Shown here: in pieces, positions 39,401-48,141 of the stretch
Numbering within the stretch: the first letter of the stretch is position 1
How the letters are laid out: each line of letters starts with the position of its first letter
Assembly: GCF_024213555.1 (NCBI RefSeq)
Contig: NZ_JANAVO010000001.1
Coordinates: 186,001 to 250,000 of the forward strand
DNA length: 64,000 bases
Direction of reading: 5' to 3'
From: Allokutzneria sp. A3M-2-11 16
GTDB taxonomy: Bacteria; Actinomycetota; Actinomycetes; Mycobacteriales; Pseudonocardiaceae
Made by a program: the position numbers and the translations under genes
The notes under the pieces: generated by a model
Database searches by the model: none
What the model was told of the DNA's origin: nothing
The model's input: only the letters and a program-made list of their open reading frames with translations

Positions 39401-39572
39401 TGTCCGCCTTGCCACCCGGGTACGAGTCCCGCAGCTTGCGGGCGACCGGCGCCTCCACTGTGGAGGACGCCGACTTCACGAACTCACCAAGCTCCTTGAG
39501 CTTGTTCAGTACGTCCTTGCTGGTGACACCGAGCTCTTTCGCGAGCTCGTGCACACGGGCCTTGCCTGCCAC
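36477..39572 (-). CDS. infB: Translation initiation factor IF-2
   Basis: GTPase that places initiator tRNA on the 30S subunit and drives subunit joining. The 1031-residue product begins with the IF2N helix-turn module ([20 protein letters not shown]). A long Pro/Ala/Lys segment (about 60-270) and a Gly-rich RGG-like segment (about 280-410) follow. The GTPase domain starts near residue 525 with GHVDHGKT, then DTPGHEAFT and NKIDKPDA. Domains II-IV end EMREKPRS. The GTG at 39572 follows AGGAGACAA. It is co-transcribed with rimP, nusA and ylxR. Confidence 0.97.
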   Translation of the reverse strand: MAGKARVHELAKELGVTSKDVLNKLKELGEFVKSASSTVEAPVARKLRDSYPGGKADKRPAAPKPGPPAPKPGPAAPQSGAPAPTPGPKPAPTVSSASSSEAKSAPRPGPGPKPGPRPPAPKPVEQAKPAPAPVVESKPAVTEFKQAAPAPKAPEQAPKPETPAAPAASASPSGARPGPRPGPKPAQASPSVVPPKPQSPKPGPRAPRVGNNPFGVGGGAPAQRPQTPGPRPGGQRPGGEGRPGGDSRPGPGGEGRPAPAPRGDARPGGPRPTPGNMPPRPNPGMMPPRPQRPSGGPGGGRGGPGGAGGRGGPGGAGGGRGGPGGGGGGFRPGGGGGGGGFRGGGGGGGGFRPGGGGGAGAPGAGGGAGGFRPGGGGFRPGGGGGGRGRAGGTAGAFGRPGGPSRKGRKSKRQKRQEFDNMQAPSIGGVRLPKGQGEVVRLARGASLTDFADKINANPAALVQAMFHLGEMVTATQSVTDEILELLGQEMNYRVLVVSPEEEDRELLESFDISYGEDEGGEEELEFRPPVVTVMGHVDHGKTRLLDTIRKANVHEGEAGGITQHIGAYQVAAELEGRERLITFIDTPGHEAFTAMRARGANSTDIAVIVVAADDGVMPQTVEAINHAQAANVPIVVAVNKIDKPDANPQKIRQQLTDYGLVAEEYGGETMFVDISARQNINIQGLLEAILLTADATLDLRANPDMQAQGIAIEAHLDRGRGSVATVLVQRGTLRVGDSIVAGDAYGRVRRMVDEYNEDVLEATPSRPVQVIGFTSVPGAGDTFLVVDEDRVARQIADRRRARERNAQQAAKRKRVSLEDLDAALKETRQLNLIIKGDNSGTVEALESALLKLDVGEDVELRVIHRGVGGITESDISLAIADDVIVLGFNVRAEGKATEMANREGVDIRYYTVIYQAIDEIEAALKGMLKPIYEEVALGKAEVREVFKSSKFGTIAGCLVMSGEIRRNTKARLLRDNVVVADNLSITSLRRFKDDATEVREGYECGITLGSYGDLKIGDSIETFEMREKPRS
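38395..38700 (-). repeat. Low-complexity Gly-rich coding repeat in infB
   Basis: Short degenerate repeats of CCACCGGGACC/CCGCCACC type encode runs such as [14 protein letters not shown]. They are internal to infB and in frame. Such tracts vary in length between related actinomycetes and are prone to slippage and assembly errors. Confidence 0.8.
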
Positions 39573-39650
39573 TTGTCTCCTCACTGGGAGGCCGAGCGGC
39601 AAGCCCGCACGACCTCGTCCTACCGTCGAAGCGCGTTCATGTCTTCAGCT

Positions 39651-39983
39651 TCACGGCTGATTCATGATCGGTCGACCTGCTTCCTTCGTATTGCGCGACG
39701 GGGAGGTTCCCTCGTCGGTCGAGAGCCGGGCCGCCTTGGCGAGGTGGGAGCCGACCGGGGCGGTGTCGAGCGGGCCTGCGACACGCAGTGCTCGCGGGAA
39801 CGCCCTGCGCCGTTCGGCGAGGCGAAGGCACTCGGGATCGGGGTGCAACCACGCGCCCCGTCCCGGGAGCCGACGCCGGGGGTCGGGGATCGCACAATCG
39901 CCCGAGACCACCACACGCAGAAGCTCAGCGGTGAGCGCCCGAGTTCGGCATCCCACACACGTTCGGACAACAGACGTGTGCAT
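39651..39983 (-). CDS. ylxR: YlxR/DUF448 RNA-binding protein
   Basis: A 110-residue protein. VRTCVGCRTRALTAELLRVV is the DUF448 signature, and GRGAWLHPDPECLRLAERRR the second half, giving an RNA-binding fold. Homologs associate with RNase P or act as nucleoid factors in some species. The ATG at 39983 is chosen at the family start. It lies between nusA and infB as usual, 78 bases before infB. Confidence 0.92.
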   Translation of the reverse strand: MHTSVVRTCVGCRTRALTAELLRVVVSGDCAIPDPRRRLPGRGAWLHPDPECLRLAERRRAFPRALRVAGPLDTAPVGSHLAKAARLSTDEGTSPSRNTKEAGRPIMNQP

Positions 39984-40075
39984 TGAATCCCGTTCCCCGG
40001 CGCCCTGAACCACTCATGAGTCTAACGCCTAGGGCGAACCGGTTGTTCACCGGAGCCCGGAGAGCTTGCCGACAC

Positions 40076-41098
40076 TTACTCAGGAGTACTCGCCGTCGCT
40101 GCTCCGGGCGCACTTGGCGTGTCCGGAGCGGCGTCGCTGCGGATGTCGATCCGCCAGCCGGTCAGCCGGGCGGCGAGGCGGGCGTTCTGCCCCTCCTTGC
40201 CGATGGCCAGCGAGAGCTGGAAGTCCGGCACCACCACGCGGGCGGTCTTGGCCCGCTCGTCCACCACGGTCACCGAGATGACCTTGGCGGGCGAGAGCGC
40301 GTTGCCGACGAAGGACGCCGGATCGTCGGCGTGGTCGACGATGTCGATCTTCTCGCCCGCCAGCTCGCTCATCACGTTGCGCACCCGCGCGCCCATCGGG
40401 CCGATGCACGCGCCCTTGGCGTTCACCCCGGGCACGGTGGACCGGACCGCGATCTTGGTGCGGTGCCCGCCCTCGCGCGCGACCGCGGCGATCTCCACGG
40501 TGCCGTCGGCGATCTCCGGGACCTCCAGCGCGAACAGCTTCTTGACCAGACCGGGGTGGGTCCTGGACAGGGTCACCTGGGTGCCCCGCGCCGCCCTGGA
40601 CACGGTGACCACGTAGCACTTGAGCCGCATGCCGTGGGTGTAGGTCTCCCCCGGCACCTGCTCGGCGGGCGGGATGACGCCCTCGATGTCACCGACCTTG
40701 ACGACCACCATGCCGCGCGAGTTGGCGCGGGCGTCGCGCTGCACGACCCCGGCGAGGATCTCGCCCTCCTTGGTGGCGAACTCGCCGAAGGTGCGCTCGT
40801 GCTCGGCGTCGCGCAGCCGCTGCAGGATGACCTGGCGCGCGGTGGTCGCGGCGATCCGGCCGAAGCCCTCCGGGGTGTCGTCCCACTCGTCGGCGACCAC
40901 GCCGTCGGGCTGGACGTCCTGGGCGAGCACCCGGACGATGCCGGTCTTGCGGTCGATCTCCACCCGCGCGTGCTGGAAGTGGCCCTCGGTGTGCTTGTAC
41001 GCGGTCAGCAGCGCGGTCTCGATGGCCCCGAGCACGGTTTCGAAGGGGATCTCTTTTTCGCGCTCGATCGCCCGGAGCGCGGCGATGTCCACGTTCAT
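40076..41098 (-). CDS. nusA: Transcription termination/antitermination factor NusA
   Basis: Binds RNA polymerase and nascent RNA. The 340-residue protein has the N-terminal polymerase-binding domain ([20 protein letters not shown]), an S1 domain ([20 protein letters not shown]), and KH1/KH2 domains ([40 protein letters not shown]). It lacks the acidic repeats of the enterobacterial protein, as is normal for actinobacteria. Its ATG overlaps the rimP stop as ATGA. Confidence 0.97.
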   Translation of the reverse strand: MNVDIAALRAIEREKEIPFETVLGAIETALLTAYKHTEGHFQHARVEIDRKTGIVRVLAQDVQPDGVVADEWDDTPEGFGRIAATTARQVILQRLRDAEHERTFGEFATKEGEILAGVVQRDARANSRGMVVVKVGDIEGVIPPAEQVPGETYTHGMRLKCYVVTVSRAARGTQVTLSRTHPGLVKKLFALEVPEIADGTVEIAAVAREGGHRTKIAVRSTVPGVNAKGACIGPMGARVRNVMSELAGEKIDIVDHADDPASFVGNALSPAKVISVTVVDERAKTARVVVPDFQLSLAIGKEGQNARLAARLTGWRIDIRSDAAPDTPSAPGAATASTPE

Positions 41099-41640
41099 TT
41101 CGACTCCTCCTCCGTTGTGTCATTCGCGCCCAGCAGGGCCAGGTCCGCGGCCTTGGGCTCGCTGAACTCGACCTCGACCAGGGCGCGGGCGATGTCTGTG
41201 TAGGTCACGCGTCGCAGGGAACCGCCGACCAGCAGCTGGACGCCCTCGTCGTCGGCGTCGCCGACCCGGCCGACGAACTCGGCACCGTCGGACAGCCGAA
41301 CCTTAGCGAGGCGCAGCCGGGTGTGCCGCCAGTGCCGGGGCTTGGTCAGCGGGGCGTCGAGGCCGCGCGAGGAGACCTCCAGGGTGTAGGCGTCGGGCAA
41401 CACGTCCTCGCGCGCGTCGAGCGCCTCGGCGACCGAACGGGAGGCGTCGGCCACCTCGTCCAGGTTCACCCCGCGCTCGGAGTCGACGACGACGCGCAGA
41501 ACCCGGCGGCGGCCCGCCGACCGCACGTCGAGTTGCTCCAACTCGAACCCGGCGGCGCGGACCGCCTCGTCCACGACGGGTTCGAGCTGCGCGGTGAGCT
41601 GGTCCCGTGGACCAGGCCCCCCGTGCTGCCTGCTGGACAC
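41095..41640 (-). CDS. rimP: Ribosome maturation factor RimP
   Basis: Needed for 30S maturation. The 181-residue protein has the N-terminal domain [20 protein letters not shown] and [40 protein letters not shown] is the family signature, and a C-terminal SH3-like domain follows. The GTG at 41640 with GGGAG 9 bases upstream is preferred; the longer frame antisense to the DUF4439 gene is not credible. It heads the nusA operon and diverges from the lipoprotein gene. Confidence 0.93.
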   Translation of the reverse strand: MSSRQHGGPGPRDQLTAQLEPVVDEAVRAAGFELEQLDVRSAGRRRVLRVVVDSERGVNLDEVADASRSVAEALDAREDVLPDAYTLEVSSRGLDAPLTKPRHWRHTRLRLAKVRLSDGAEFVGRVGDADDEGVQLLVGGSLRRVTYTDIARALVEVEFSEPKAADLALLGANDTTEEESK

Positions 41641-41803
41641 CTGACGGGCTCCCTGCTCTTGAAGTAGCTGTGGCTTGAGTAGCGAAGAAAACGGCCGGTG
41701 CGCACATCTCACCGGTCCGGTCGCACAGCGTATCTTGCCGCGAGCGATGAGCCGGTATCCGCGATCACCGCTCGTTCGGGCGAGCCTGGCAGGATGGGCG
41801 CTC

Positions 41804-42292
41804 GTGGTCTCCCGAAATTCCTCCGGACATTCCCGTCGCAGCGTGCTGCTGACCGGGCTCGCGGGCGCGGCGGTGCTGCCGCTGACCGCGTGCACCGGCG
41901 AGCCGACGCCGAACAAGCCCGATCCGCTTGAGGAACTCGCCGCGCAAGCGCGTTCCGACGCCGACCTGGCCAAGGCGATCGCCGCAGCGCACCCCTCGCT
42001 CGCGGCGAAGGTCGACGCGGTCGCGACGGACCGGCGGGCGCACCACGGGGCGATCGAGAAGGAGCTGAACCGGGCGCGTCCGGCGCGGGTGAGCACGACC
42101 GCGACCCCGGCTCCCGCTCCGGCCCCCAGCGCTCCCCAGCAGGCGTCAGCGGCTTTGAGCGCCTTGAAGGACGCGATCACCACCGGGGAGAAGCGCGCGG
42201 CGGAACTGGTGCCGTCGCTGCCGAAGCACCGCGCGGGCCTGATCGGCTCGGTCGCGGCGAGCTGTGCGTGCCTGCGGGAGGTGCTGGCCTGA
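41804..42292 (+). CDS. Lipoprotein, Rv2843-position homolog
   Basis: A 162-residue exported protein with an RR-containing signal and lipobox (SRRSVLLTGLAGAAVLPLTA followed by Cys), then an Ala-rich helical domain. The GTG at 41804 puts the signal at the N-terminus. Its stop overlaps the next start (TGATG). The pair next to rimP corresponds by position to Rv2843/Rv2844 in mycobacteria. Function unknown. Confidence 0.72.
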   Translation: MVSRNSSGHSRRSVLLTGLAGAAVLPLTACTGEPTPNKPDPLEELAAQARSDADLAKAIAAAHPSLAAKVDAVATDRRAHHGAIEKELNRARPARVSTTATPAPAPAPSAPQQASAALSALKDAITTGEKRAAELVPSLPKHRAGLIGSVAASCACLREVLA

Positions 42293-42753
42293 TGTTGGTC
42301 CGGACGCAGAAGAACACGCCGTCGCCGGAGACGGTGAACGCGGTGCAGCAGGCGCTCGCCGCCGAGCACGCCGCCGAGTGGGCCTACGGCCTCGCGTCGG
42401 CGTTCCTGCCCGCCTCGGCCGATTCCGCGATCCGCGAGGGCGCGACGGCGCACCGGGCGCGGCGGGACTCGGTGGAGCGGCTGTTGCGCGACGCCGGGGC
42501 AACGCCCGTTCCCGCTGAGCCCGCCTACCAACCGCCGCAGCCGGTCACGAACCAGGCGAGCGCCGCCGGGCTGCTGGCGTCAGCGGAGACGGACGCGGCC
42601 GCGGCGTGGCACGGCGTGCTCGAACGGTCGGAGGAGGAGTCGCTGCGGCGCACCGCCCTCGAAGGGCTGACCTCGGCGGCCGTGCGCACCGTGCGCTGGC
42701 GGAAGATGGGCGGGCAGACCCCGGCCATGACCGCGTTTCCCGGTCGCTTGTAA
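42292..42753 (+). CDS. DUF4439 ferritin-like domain protein
   Basis: A 153-residue all-helical protein. AVQQALAAEHAAEWAYGLAS and GATAHRARRDSVERLLRDAG give an E..EH...Y/H..R pattern like a ferritin-type four-helix bundle. ETDAAAAWHGVLERSEEESL and the final helix complete it. Metal binding is uncertain. It is coupled to the lipoprotein gene by TGATG and ends 7 bases from the convergent gene. Confidence 0.78.
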   Translation: MLVRTQKNTPSPETVNAVQQALAAEHAAEWAYGLASAFLPASADSAIREGATAHRARRDSVERLLRDAGATPVPAEPAYQPPQPVTNQASAAGLLASAETDAAAAWHGVLERSEEESLRRTALEGLTSAAVRTVRWRKMGGQTPAMTAFPGRL

Positions 42754-42760
42754 GGACTTC

Positions 42761-43498
42761 TCAGCGCCTCGGGCGCCCGAGCATCGCGCTCCCGACGAGA
42801 AGCGTGTCCTTGCTGACTTCCCGGAGGAGGTCGACGTCCTTGCGCGTGTGGTTGTAGAAGTCCGACTCCGCGATCAGAACGGTCACGCCGTCCACGGCCG
42901 AGGCGTAGCCCGCGTCCTTGAGCGAAGGAGGCCCTCCTGGCACGTTGCGGCCCTCGCGAACGAGGTCGTTGACGTTGCCGGTGTTGTTCGACTGGGTCAG
43001 CTTCTCCAGCTCGGTGGCGTCGTGGGAGCTGAACATCGTGACCACCGCGAGGGAGACGACGACCGGCGCGCCGTCCTTGGCCTTGGTGGCGAACAACGTG
43101 CGGACCAGGCTCTTGCACGGGGTCTTCTGGAAGAACTTCTGCGTGTCGTCGTAGGCGTGCGCGGCGCAGTCGCTGGTGTTGTGCGTCGCGTGCTCCTCGT
43201 AGACGAGCTGCGGCGGGTCGGACGGCAGCTCGGCGAGCCCGGTGACGGTGCGGTCCGCCGCGCTCCAGAGGGTGCCGGAGAGCAGCGCGACGCCCGCGAG
43301 GACCCCGCCCTTGATGAGCCAGCCCTTGCGGGAGCGGTCGGCGACGAGGTCGGCCAGCCGGTCGGCCGGGCTGTCCCTGTCCTGCTCAGGGCGCTGCGCA
43401 GGCGGCTCCGCAACCGGGGCCTCACCCCGCGGTCGCGGAGCTGGGGCGGCTTCGGTCAGGGGCGAGGTGTCCCACTCCGCGGGCTCCACTCGCGTCAT
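42761..43498 (-). CDS. Single-pass membrane protein, unknown
   Basis: A 245-residue protein: Pro-rich cytoplasmic N-terminus, one membrane helix (GWLIKGGVLAGVALLSGTLW) near residue 70-90, and an extracytoplasmic domain with two Cys (TSDCAAHAYDD and FQKTPCKSLVRTLF) that may pair. The domain ends ADSEFYNHTRKDVDLLRE-like (actual residues AESDFYNHTRKDVD). The ATG at 43498 is chosen; a GTG at 43531 would add 11 residues. No family recognised. Confidence 0.65.
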   Translation of the reverse strand: MTRVEPAEWDTSPLTEAAPAPRPRGEAPVAEPPAQRPEQDRDSPADRLADLVADRSRKGWLIKGGVLAGVALLSGTLWSAADRTVTGLAELPSDPPQLVYEEHATHNTSDCAAHAYDDTQKFFQKTPCKSLVRTLFATKAKDGAPVVVSLAVVTMFSSHDATELEKLTQSNNTGNVNDLVREGRNVPGGPPSLKDAGYASAVDGVTVLIAESDFYNHTRKDVDLLREVSKDTLLVGSAMLGRPRR

Positions 43499-43649
43499 CA
43501 CCTGTCCGTCCGATGAGCGCAGATCCGACACGATGGCTCACGGTAACGGTCGGCACGGGGAAACGCGACGCGTACCTACAACCTTCAGAACCGGGAGCGC
43601 CAGCCCCGACTCTCACCCGTACGCGTGAACAGCGGTAACGGACGGCTCG

Positions 43650-44450
43650 TCACAGTCCGGACAATTCCACCCAATCGAGGATCAGGTCGAGTACCCGCTC
43701 CTGCCCGGAGTCCAGCATCAGCGCATGTCCGACGCCGTCCACCCAGCGCGGCGTCGTGCCGTAGTGCCGCGCGGTCGCCCGCACGCTGGACATCGGGATG
43801 ATCCGGTCCGCCGTCGCGCCGACCACCAGCACCGGAGCACCTCCGAGCGGGCTCGGCGGGCGCCGGTGGAAGAGCAGCTGGCACTGCGCGAGCGCGCCCG
43901 TGGGCCCCTCTCGCAGCAGGTCAGGGCGCGGTGTGCCGACGAAGCGCATCCGCTCCGGGAACGTCATCGACCGGCCGACCAGCGCCTGCCCCAGGGTGCG
44001 CGGCGACCGGACCGCCAGCACTCCGAGCCCGGCCACCTCGGGCCCCGCACCGACAGAGCCGAGCAGCACTCCGGCTCGCGCTGGGTAGTGGGCGAGCGCG
44101 CGCTGCACGATGAGCCCACCTAGGGAATGACCTATAAGAATCGGTTGGCGTGGCAGTCGAACGGCGGTCTGCACGACGTCGTGCACGTAGTGGCGCAGTC
44201 CGGTCAGGAGCCGCCGTCGCGCGCCGCCGCTGCCGCCCGCACAACGCAGGCTGAGCGCATAGGCCGGGAAACCGCGCTCCGCGGCGGCTTTGAGCCAGTG
44301 CTCGGCGAACTGCCACGCTCCGCCGCCCACGCCGTGGACGAACAGCAGCGGAGGCTTGCCGGTGTCGGTCTCCGGCAGCTCGGAGAGCACTTCGCGCTGC
44401 ACTGACGGCACAGGGAACGCCCAGTCGAAGACACGCATCGCTCTGGCCAT
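43650..44450 (-). CDS. Alpha/beta hydrolase
   Basis: A 266-residue serine hydrolase. LLFVHGVGGGAWQFAEHWL is the oxyanion-hole region, the nucleophile is Ser109 in GHSLGG, and VLVVGATADRIIP and DGVGHALMLD give the late Asp and His. It overlaps the monooxygenase stop as TGATG, so it is third in a tetR-monooxygenase-hydrolase operon. A monooxygenase making esters followed by an esterase is a logical pair (inference). Confidence 0.85.
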   Translation of the reverse strand: MARAMRVFDWAFPVPSVQREVLSELPETDTGKPPLLFVHGVGGGAWQFAEHWLKAAAERGFPAYALSLRCAGGSGGARRRLLTGLRHYVHDVVQTAVRLPRQPILIGHSLGGLIVQRALAHYPARAGVLLGSVGAGPEVAGLGVLAVRSPRTLGQALVGRSMTFPERMRFVGTPRPDLLREGPTGALAQCQLLFHRRPPSPLGGAPVLVVGATADRIIPMSSVRATARHYGTTPRWVDGVGHALMLDSGQERVLDLILDWVELSGL

Positions 44451-45760
44451 CACGCGGCCCCTAACGAGTCGATGGTGCTTTGTAAGCCGCGTAAGTAGTG
44501 CTGGTGGGCTACCTCGAAGTGGTGACGCGTGCTCTTCACGTAGTCCTGCCCTCCGGTCCAGCGCCGCTCCGCCTGTTCCGCGACCGTCTTCCGGAATGCG
44601 GCGGCACGGCGCGGCGACCGCTCGCGGGCTCGCAGGTAGGACGCGATGGCCACGGTCTGCCAGTGCGCCAAGGCGAACTGGCCGGAGTCGGGCTGGATCA
44701 GCCCTGCCACGAACAAGGTCTCGTGCGCGGGCGAGAAAACGTGTTGGTACAGCTTGGGTTTGGTGTGCGCTTCGCCGTCCCACGCCAGCAGCGCGGGGTT
44801 CAGGAACGGCACGCGGAGCAGGTAGCCGGTCGCGAGGACGACCAGGTCGACCTCAGCGCGCTGCCCGTCGCTCAGCACGACCGTGGAGCCCTCGAAGCGC
44901 TCGACGTCCGGCACCGGCTTGATGTCACCGTGGCCCACGTAGTACGTGAGCAGGCTGTTCACGATCGGATGGGTCTCGAAGAGCGCGTGGTCCGGCTTGG
45001 GGAGCCCGGCGCGCGGCGGGAGGCCGACCGTCGCGAGGAGCGTCAGCTTGGTCATGAGGCGGCGAACGGGTTTGGGCAGCCGCAACCCGATCAGGGCGTC
45101 CGCGATCTGGTCCGAGGGCTTGCCGAGGATGTACTTCGGCACGTACCAGTAACCGCGCCGCGTGGAGTGCCACACGGAGTCCGCGTGCTGAGCGGCCTCC
45201 ACCGCGATGTCGCAGCCCGTGTTGCCCGCGCCGATCACCAGAACCCGTTGCCCGCGAAGGACATCGGGCCCCTTGTAGTCGGCGGAGTGGAGCACCCTTC
45301 CGGAGAACTCCGCGAGCCCCGGGTACTCCGGCACCTTGGGATGCCAGTTGTGCCCGTTGGCCACGACGAGCGCGTCGAAGTGCGTGGGCGCCTTGCCTTT
45401 CACGGTCACCGACCACCCGTTGCCGTCAGGCTCCGCGCCGACCACCTCCTGCCCGAACCGAACGTGGTCGAGCAGGCGGAAGTGTTCGGCGTAGCGCCGG
45501 AAGTACTCGCGGAGGTGGCTGTGGTGCGGGTAGTCGGGCCACTCGTCCGGCATCGGGAAGTCCGGGTACTGGGTGAACGGCTTGGAGGAGATCGTGTGCG
45601 TGCTGGCGTAGACCCGGCTGCCCGGAGCACCGAAACACCAGTTGCCGCCGACCTCGTCGTGCCTTTCGTAGGCCACCGCGTCGAACCCGGCCTGCCGGAG
45701 GTTCTTCAGCGCGACCAGGCCGGAGGAGCCCGCGCCGATCACGCACACCGTCTTCGTCAC
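44450..45760 (-). CDS. Flavin-containing monooxygenase (FMO/BVMO type)
   Basis: A 436-residue enzyme that uses FAD, NADPH and O2 to oxidise a ketone or soft nucleophile. FAD loop GAGSSGL at 9-15, NADPH loop VIGAGNTGCDIAVE, and between them the FMO signature FSGRVLHSADY (FxGxxxHxxxY). LATGYLLRVPFLN is the ATG-containing motif. The GTG at 45760 overlaps the TetR stop as GTGA. Substrate unknown. Confidence 0.9.
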   Translation of the reverse strand: MTKTVCVIGAGSSGLVALKNLRQAGFDAVAYERHDEVGGNWCFGAPGSRVYASTHTISSKPFTQYPDFPMPDEWPDYPHHSHLREYFRRYAEHFRLLDHVRFGQEVVGAEPDGNGWSVTVKGKAPTHFDALVVANGHNWHPKVPEYPGLAEFSGRVLHSADYKGPDVLRGQRVLVIGAGNTGCDIAVEAAQHADSVWHSTRRGYWYVPKYILGKPSDQIADALIGLRLPKPVRRLMTKLTLLATVGLPPRAGLPKPDHALFETHPIVNSLLTYYVGHGDIKPVPDVERFEGSTVVLSDGQRAEVDLVVLATGYLLRVPFLNPALLAWDGEAHTKPKLYQHVFSPAHETLFVAGLIQPDSGQFALAHWQTVAIASYLRARERSPRRAAAFRKTVAEQAERRWTGGQDYVKSTRHHFEVAHQHYLRGLQSTIDSLGAA

Positions 45761-46422
45761 GCTTTGCCTCCCAGTAGTGGGGCGAGCAGCCTGCGGACCG
45801 TGTCCCGGATCGTCTCCGGGGGTGCGCCGTGCAGCCCGAACACCGGGTCGAGGCCCGGCAGGAACGGCGCCAGCGCGAGATGGGGGACGAGCAACATCAA
45901 CCAGGCGATGACCACGTCGGGGTCGGCGTCCAGTTCGCCGCGTTCGACCGCGGCGATCACCAAGGGCCGCAACACTTCCAGGTAGTGCCGGTGCGCAACG
46001 TCGCGGACCGCGGCGCGCACGACCGGGTCCATCTCCAGGTTGGTCGCCGCGGTGACGCCCCGCTCCACCGGGTGCTCGGCGAACCACCGGACCCAGACGT
46101 CCAGCGCGTCGACCACGAACTCGGCGAAGTCCGGACTGCCCAGCTGTCCGAGTCGCGGCTCGATGGCCGCGCGCACCCGCAGGGACACCACTTCCGCCGC
46201 AGTTGCGAACAGGTCGAGCTTGTCGTGGAAGTACTGGAACAGCGAGCCTTTGGCGATCCCGGCCTCGCGCGCGATCACGTTGAGCGACCCGCGCGAGTAG
46301 CCGAGCGCGGCGAACTCGTCGAGGGCCGCCGCGAGCACGCGTTCGCGCTTGGCCGCGGGCAGGTTGCGCCAGACGTCGGTGGGCAGCTCCGCCACCTCCC
46401 GAAAAAGTGACCACCTGGTCAT
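45757..46422 (-). CDS. TetR-family transcriptional regulator
   Basis: A 221-residue repressor. The N-terminal helix-turn-helix (about residues 25-70: AALDEFAALGYSRGSLNVIA then REAGIAKGSLFQYFHDKLDL) is typical. The C-terminal helical domain binds the inducer. A 32-bp palindrome is centred on its ATG, so it most likely represses its own operon with the monooxygenase and hydrolase, each coupled by 1-4 base overlaps. The start could lie inside the operator, implying a short or absent leader. Confidence 0.88.
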   Translation of the reverse strand: MTRWSLFREVAELPTDVWRNLPAAKRERVLAAALDEFAALGYSRGSLNVIAREAGIAKGSLFQYFHDKLDLFATAAEVVSLRVRAAIEPRLGQLGSPDFAEFVVDALDVWVRWFAEHPVERGVTAATNLEMDPVVRAAVRDVAHRHYLEVLRPLVIAAVERGELDADPDVVIAWLMLLVPHLALAPFLPGLDPVFGLHGAPPETIRDTVRRLLAPLLGGKA

Positions 46423-46438
46423 ATGACCGGGCGGTCAC
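46407..46438. promoter_or_regulatory. 32-bp palindromic operator over the tetR start
   Basis: GTGACCACCTGGTCAT is followed directly by ATGACCGGGCGGTCAC; 14 of 16 positions are complementary. The centre coincides with the ATG (46420-46422). Size and symmetry suit TetR-family dimers. Confidence 0.8.
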
Positions 46439-46464
46439 CATCGTGGGCCGGGTTCGCCGAGCTG

Positions 46465-47493
46465 TCAACGCTTGAGTGTTCGCACGACCAAGTCGACGTC
46501 CTCCGCGTTGTTGTAAAGGTGGAAGCCCAACCGCGTCCTGCCCGCACGGGAGGCCGACCTCACCCCGGCTTCGGACAACCGCCGCGCCTGCTCGTCGTTC
46601 AGTTCCAGTGACACGATCGCCGATCCGGTTCCCGGCAGGTCCAGTTCGGCGAGCAACGCGTCGGTCAACCGCACCGAATGCGCGCGCACCTCAGCGAGGT
46701 CCAATGTGGACAGATACTCCAGCGAGGCGGTCGCGCCGACCTGGGCCAGCCACACCGGCGAGAGGTCCAGCCGCCGCGCGTTCCGCGCCAACCGCAACGG
46801 CAGCCCGTAGATCGACTGCCACGGGTCCTCGCCCGCGTACCAGTTGGCCGAGTGCACCACCAGCTCGTCCAGCGCGTCCGGCCGCACCGCCAGCCAAGCC
46901 GCGCCTCGCGGGCAGAGCATCCACTTGTAGGCGGCGGCCACCACCCAGTCCGCCCACGCCAGGTCCAGCGGCATCCACCCCACCGCCTGCGTGGCGTCGA
47001 GCAACACTCGGGTCCCCGTCGCGGCTTCGCGCAGCGCGGCCAGGTCGACCTCCGCGCCGTTGGCCGACTGCACGACGCTGACCGCCACGAGATCGTGACC
47101 GTCCACTTCGGACGGGATATCGGCCAGCTCGACCTCGGTCACCTTGACCCCGCGATGTGCTTGTGCGGCAAAGGGAAACGTCAGGCTGGTGAACTCGCCC
47201 CGGGCGACCAGCACCCGACTCCCGTCCGGCACGCTCGCCGCGACGATGCCCGCCAGTTGGGACCCGCTGGCCCCCGCCGCCACGTTGTCCGCGTCGACGC
47301 CGACCAGCTTCGCGAAGGCCGCCCGCGCCCGCCGCACGTGCTCGTCGAAGTCGGCGGGGTGGTCGGCCCCCGCACCCCATCGCGTCACGGATTCGCGCAC
47401 GGCGTCGGTGGTCAGCGTCGGCGGGATGCCGATGCTCGGCGTGTTGAGATACCCGGTGGGGACGTCGAAACTCGCTCCGAAGGCATGGCGCAT
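46465..47493 (-). CDS. Class V aminotransferase-fold PLP enzyme
   Basis: A 342-residue PLP enzyme of the cysteine desulfurase/kynureninase superfamily. The PLP-binding Lys lies in AAYKWMLCPRG, preceded by the phosphate and pyridine contacts LLDATQAVGWMPLD. The N-terminus, YLNTPSIGIPPTLTTDAVRE, is the isopenicillin-epimerase-like opening. No catalytic Cys of a desulfurase is evident. ATG at 47493. Its promoter region carries palindromic element E. Reaction unknown. Confidence 0.8.
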   Translation of the reverse strand: MRHAFGASFDVPTGYLNTPSIGIPPTLTTDAVRESVTRWGAGADHPADFDEHVRRARAAFAKLVGVDADNVAAGASGSQLAGIVAASVPDGSRVLVARGEFTSLTFPFAAQAHRGVKVTEVELADIPSEVDGHDLVAVSVVQSANGAEVDLAALREAATGTRVLLDATQAVGWMPLDLAWADWVVAAAYKWMLCPRGAAWLAVRPDALDELVVHSANWYAGEDPWQSIYGLPLRLARNARRLDLSPVWLAQVGATASLEYLSTLDLAEVRAHSVRLTDALLAELDLPGTGSAIVSLELNDEQARRLSEAGVRSASRAGRTRLGFHLYNNAEDVDLVVRTLKR

Positions 47494-47554
47494 GCCCCGA
47501 GCGTATGCGCGGCACCAGCGGTTTTCCGCCACATCCTGACCGCTGGCCGAGTTG

Positions 47555-47683
47555 GGGCGTCTTCAAGTACCACCAACCCCCTCCCCAGCGATCGCCAACC
47601 GCCCCCAACCCCGGAAGCGTCGCGGGGGTTCGCGGTGGTTAACGGTGATCGCGGGCGGGGTTCGTAGGACTTGAAGACATCCG
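47555..47683. repeat. GTCTTCAAG palindromic element, complete copy E
   Basis: GGCGTCTTCAAGTACCACC begins the left arm, and GGTTCGTAGGACTTGAAGAC ends the right arm. The inner stem GCGATCGCCAACCGCCCCC pairs imperfectly with GCGGTGGTTAACGGTGATCGC. It lies between divergent genes (PLP enzyme and yjbQ), so it is within a promoter region. Confidence 0.83.
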
Positions 47684-47730
47684 CATCACCGCGCGGCGCC
47701 GGGTCGCCGACACCGGGCTAGCGTTGGGGC

Positions 47731-48141
47731 ATGCGTTCTGAGGTGATCGAGATCAGGACCGGCTCGGTCGAGGTGGTCTACGACCTGACGGCGGAGTGCG
47801 AGCGGTTCCTGGCGGGGGTGGACGGCGCGGACGGGCTGCTGCACGTGTGGGTGCCGCACGCGACGGCGGGCCTTGCGGTCCTGGAGACGGGCGCGGGCAG
47901 CGACGACGACCTGCTGGCGGCGCTGCGCGAACTCCTCCCGGCCGACGACCGCTGGCGGCACCGCCACGGCTCCAAGGGGCACGGCCGCGACCACGTCCTG
48001 CCCGCGCTGGTCCCGCCCTACGCCTCGGTCCCGGTCTTCGGCGGGCGGATGGCCCTGGGCACCTGGCAGTCGGTCTGCCTGGTCGACACCAACCGCGACA
48101 ACCCGGTCCGCAGCGTGCGGTTCAGCTTCCTTCCCGGCTGA
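47731..48141 (+). CDS. YjbQ/UPF0047 family protein
   Basis: A 136-residue protein with the family's metal-binding motif HGSKGHGRDH and the closing GTWQSVCLVDTNRDN. LLHVWVPHATAGLAVLETGA is the signature strand. Members show thiamine-phosphate-synthase-like activity in vitro; the physiological role is unclear. Its 3' end overlaps the vapC 3' end by 20 bases (convergent). Confidence 0.9.
   Translation: MRSEVIEIRTGSVEVVYDLTAECERFLAGVDGADGLLHVWVPHATAGLAVLETGAGSDDDLLAALRELLPADDRWRHRHGSKGHGRDHVLPALVPPYASVPVFGGRMALGTWQSVCLVDTNRDNPVRSVRFSFLPG

Noticed and set aside
36438-39986. Plus-strand frame opposite infB with Thr/Ala/Gly repeats
   Set aside because: The repeats are the antisense of the Gly-rich tract of IF-2.
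45761-46468. N-terminal extension of the flavin monooxygenase
   Set aside because: It reads tetR out of frame; the FAD-binding loop belongs near the N-terminus.
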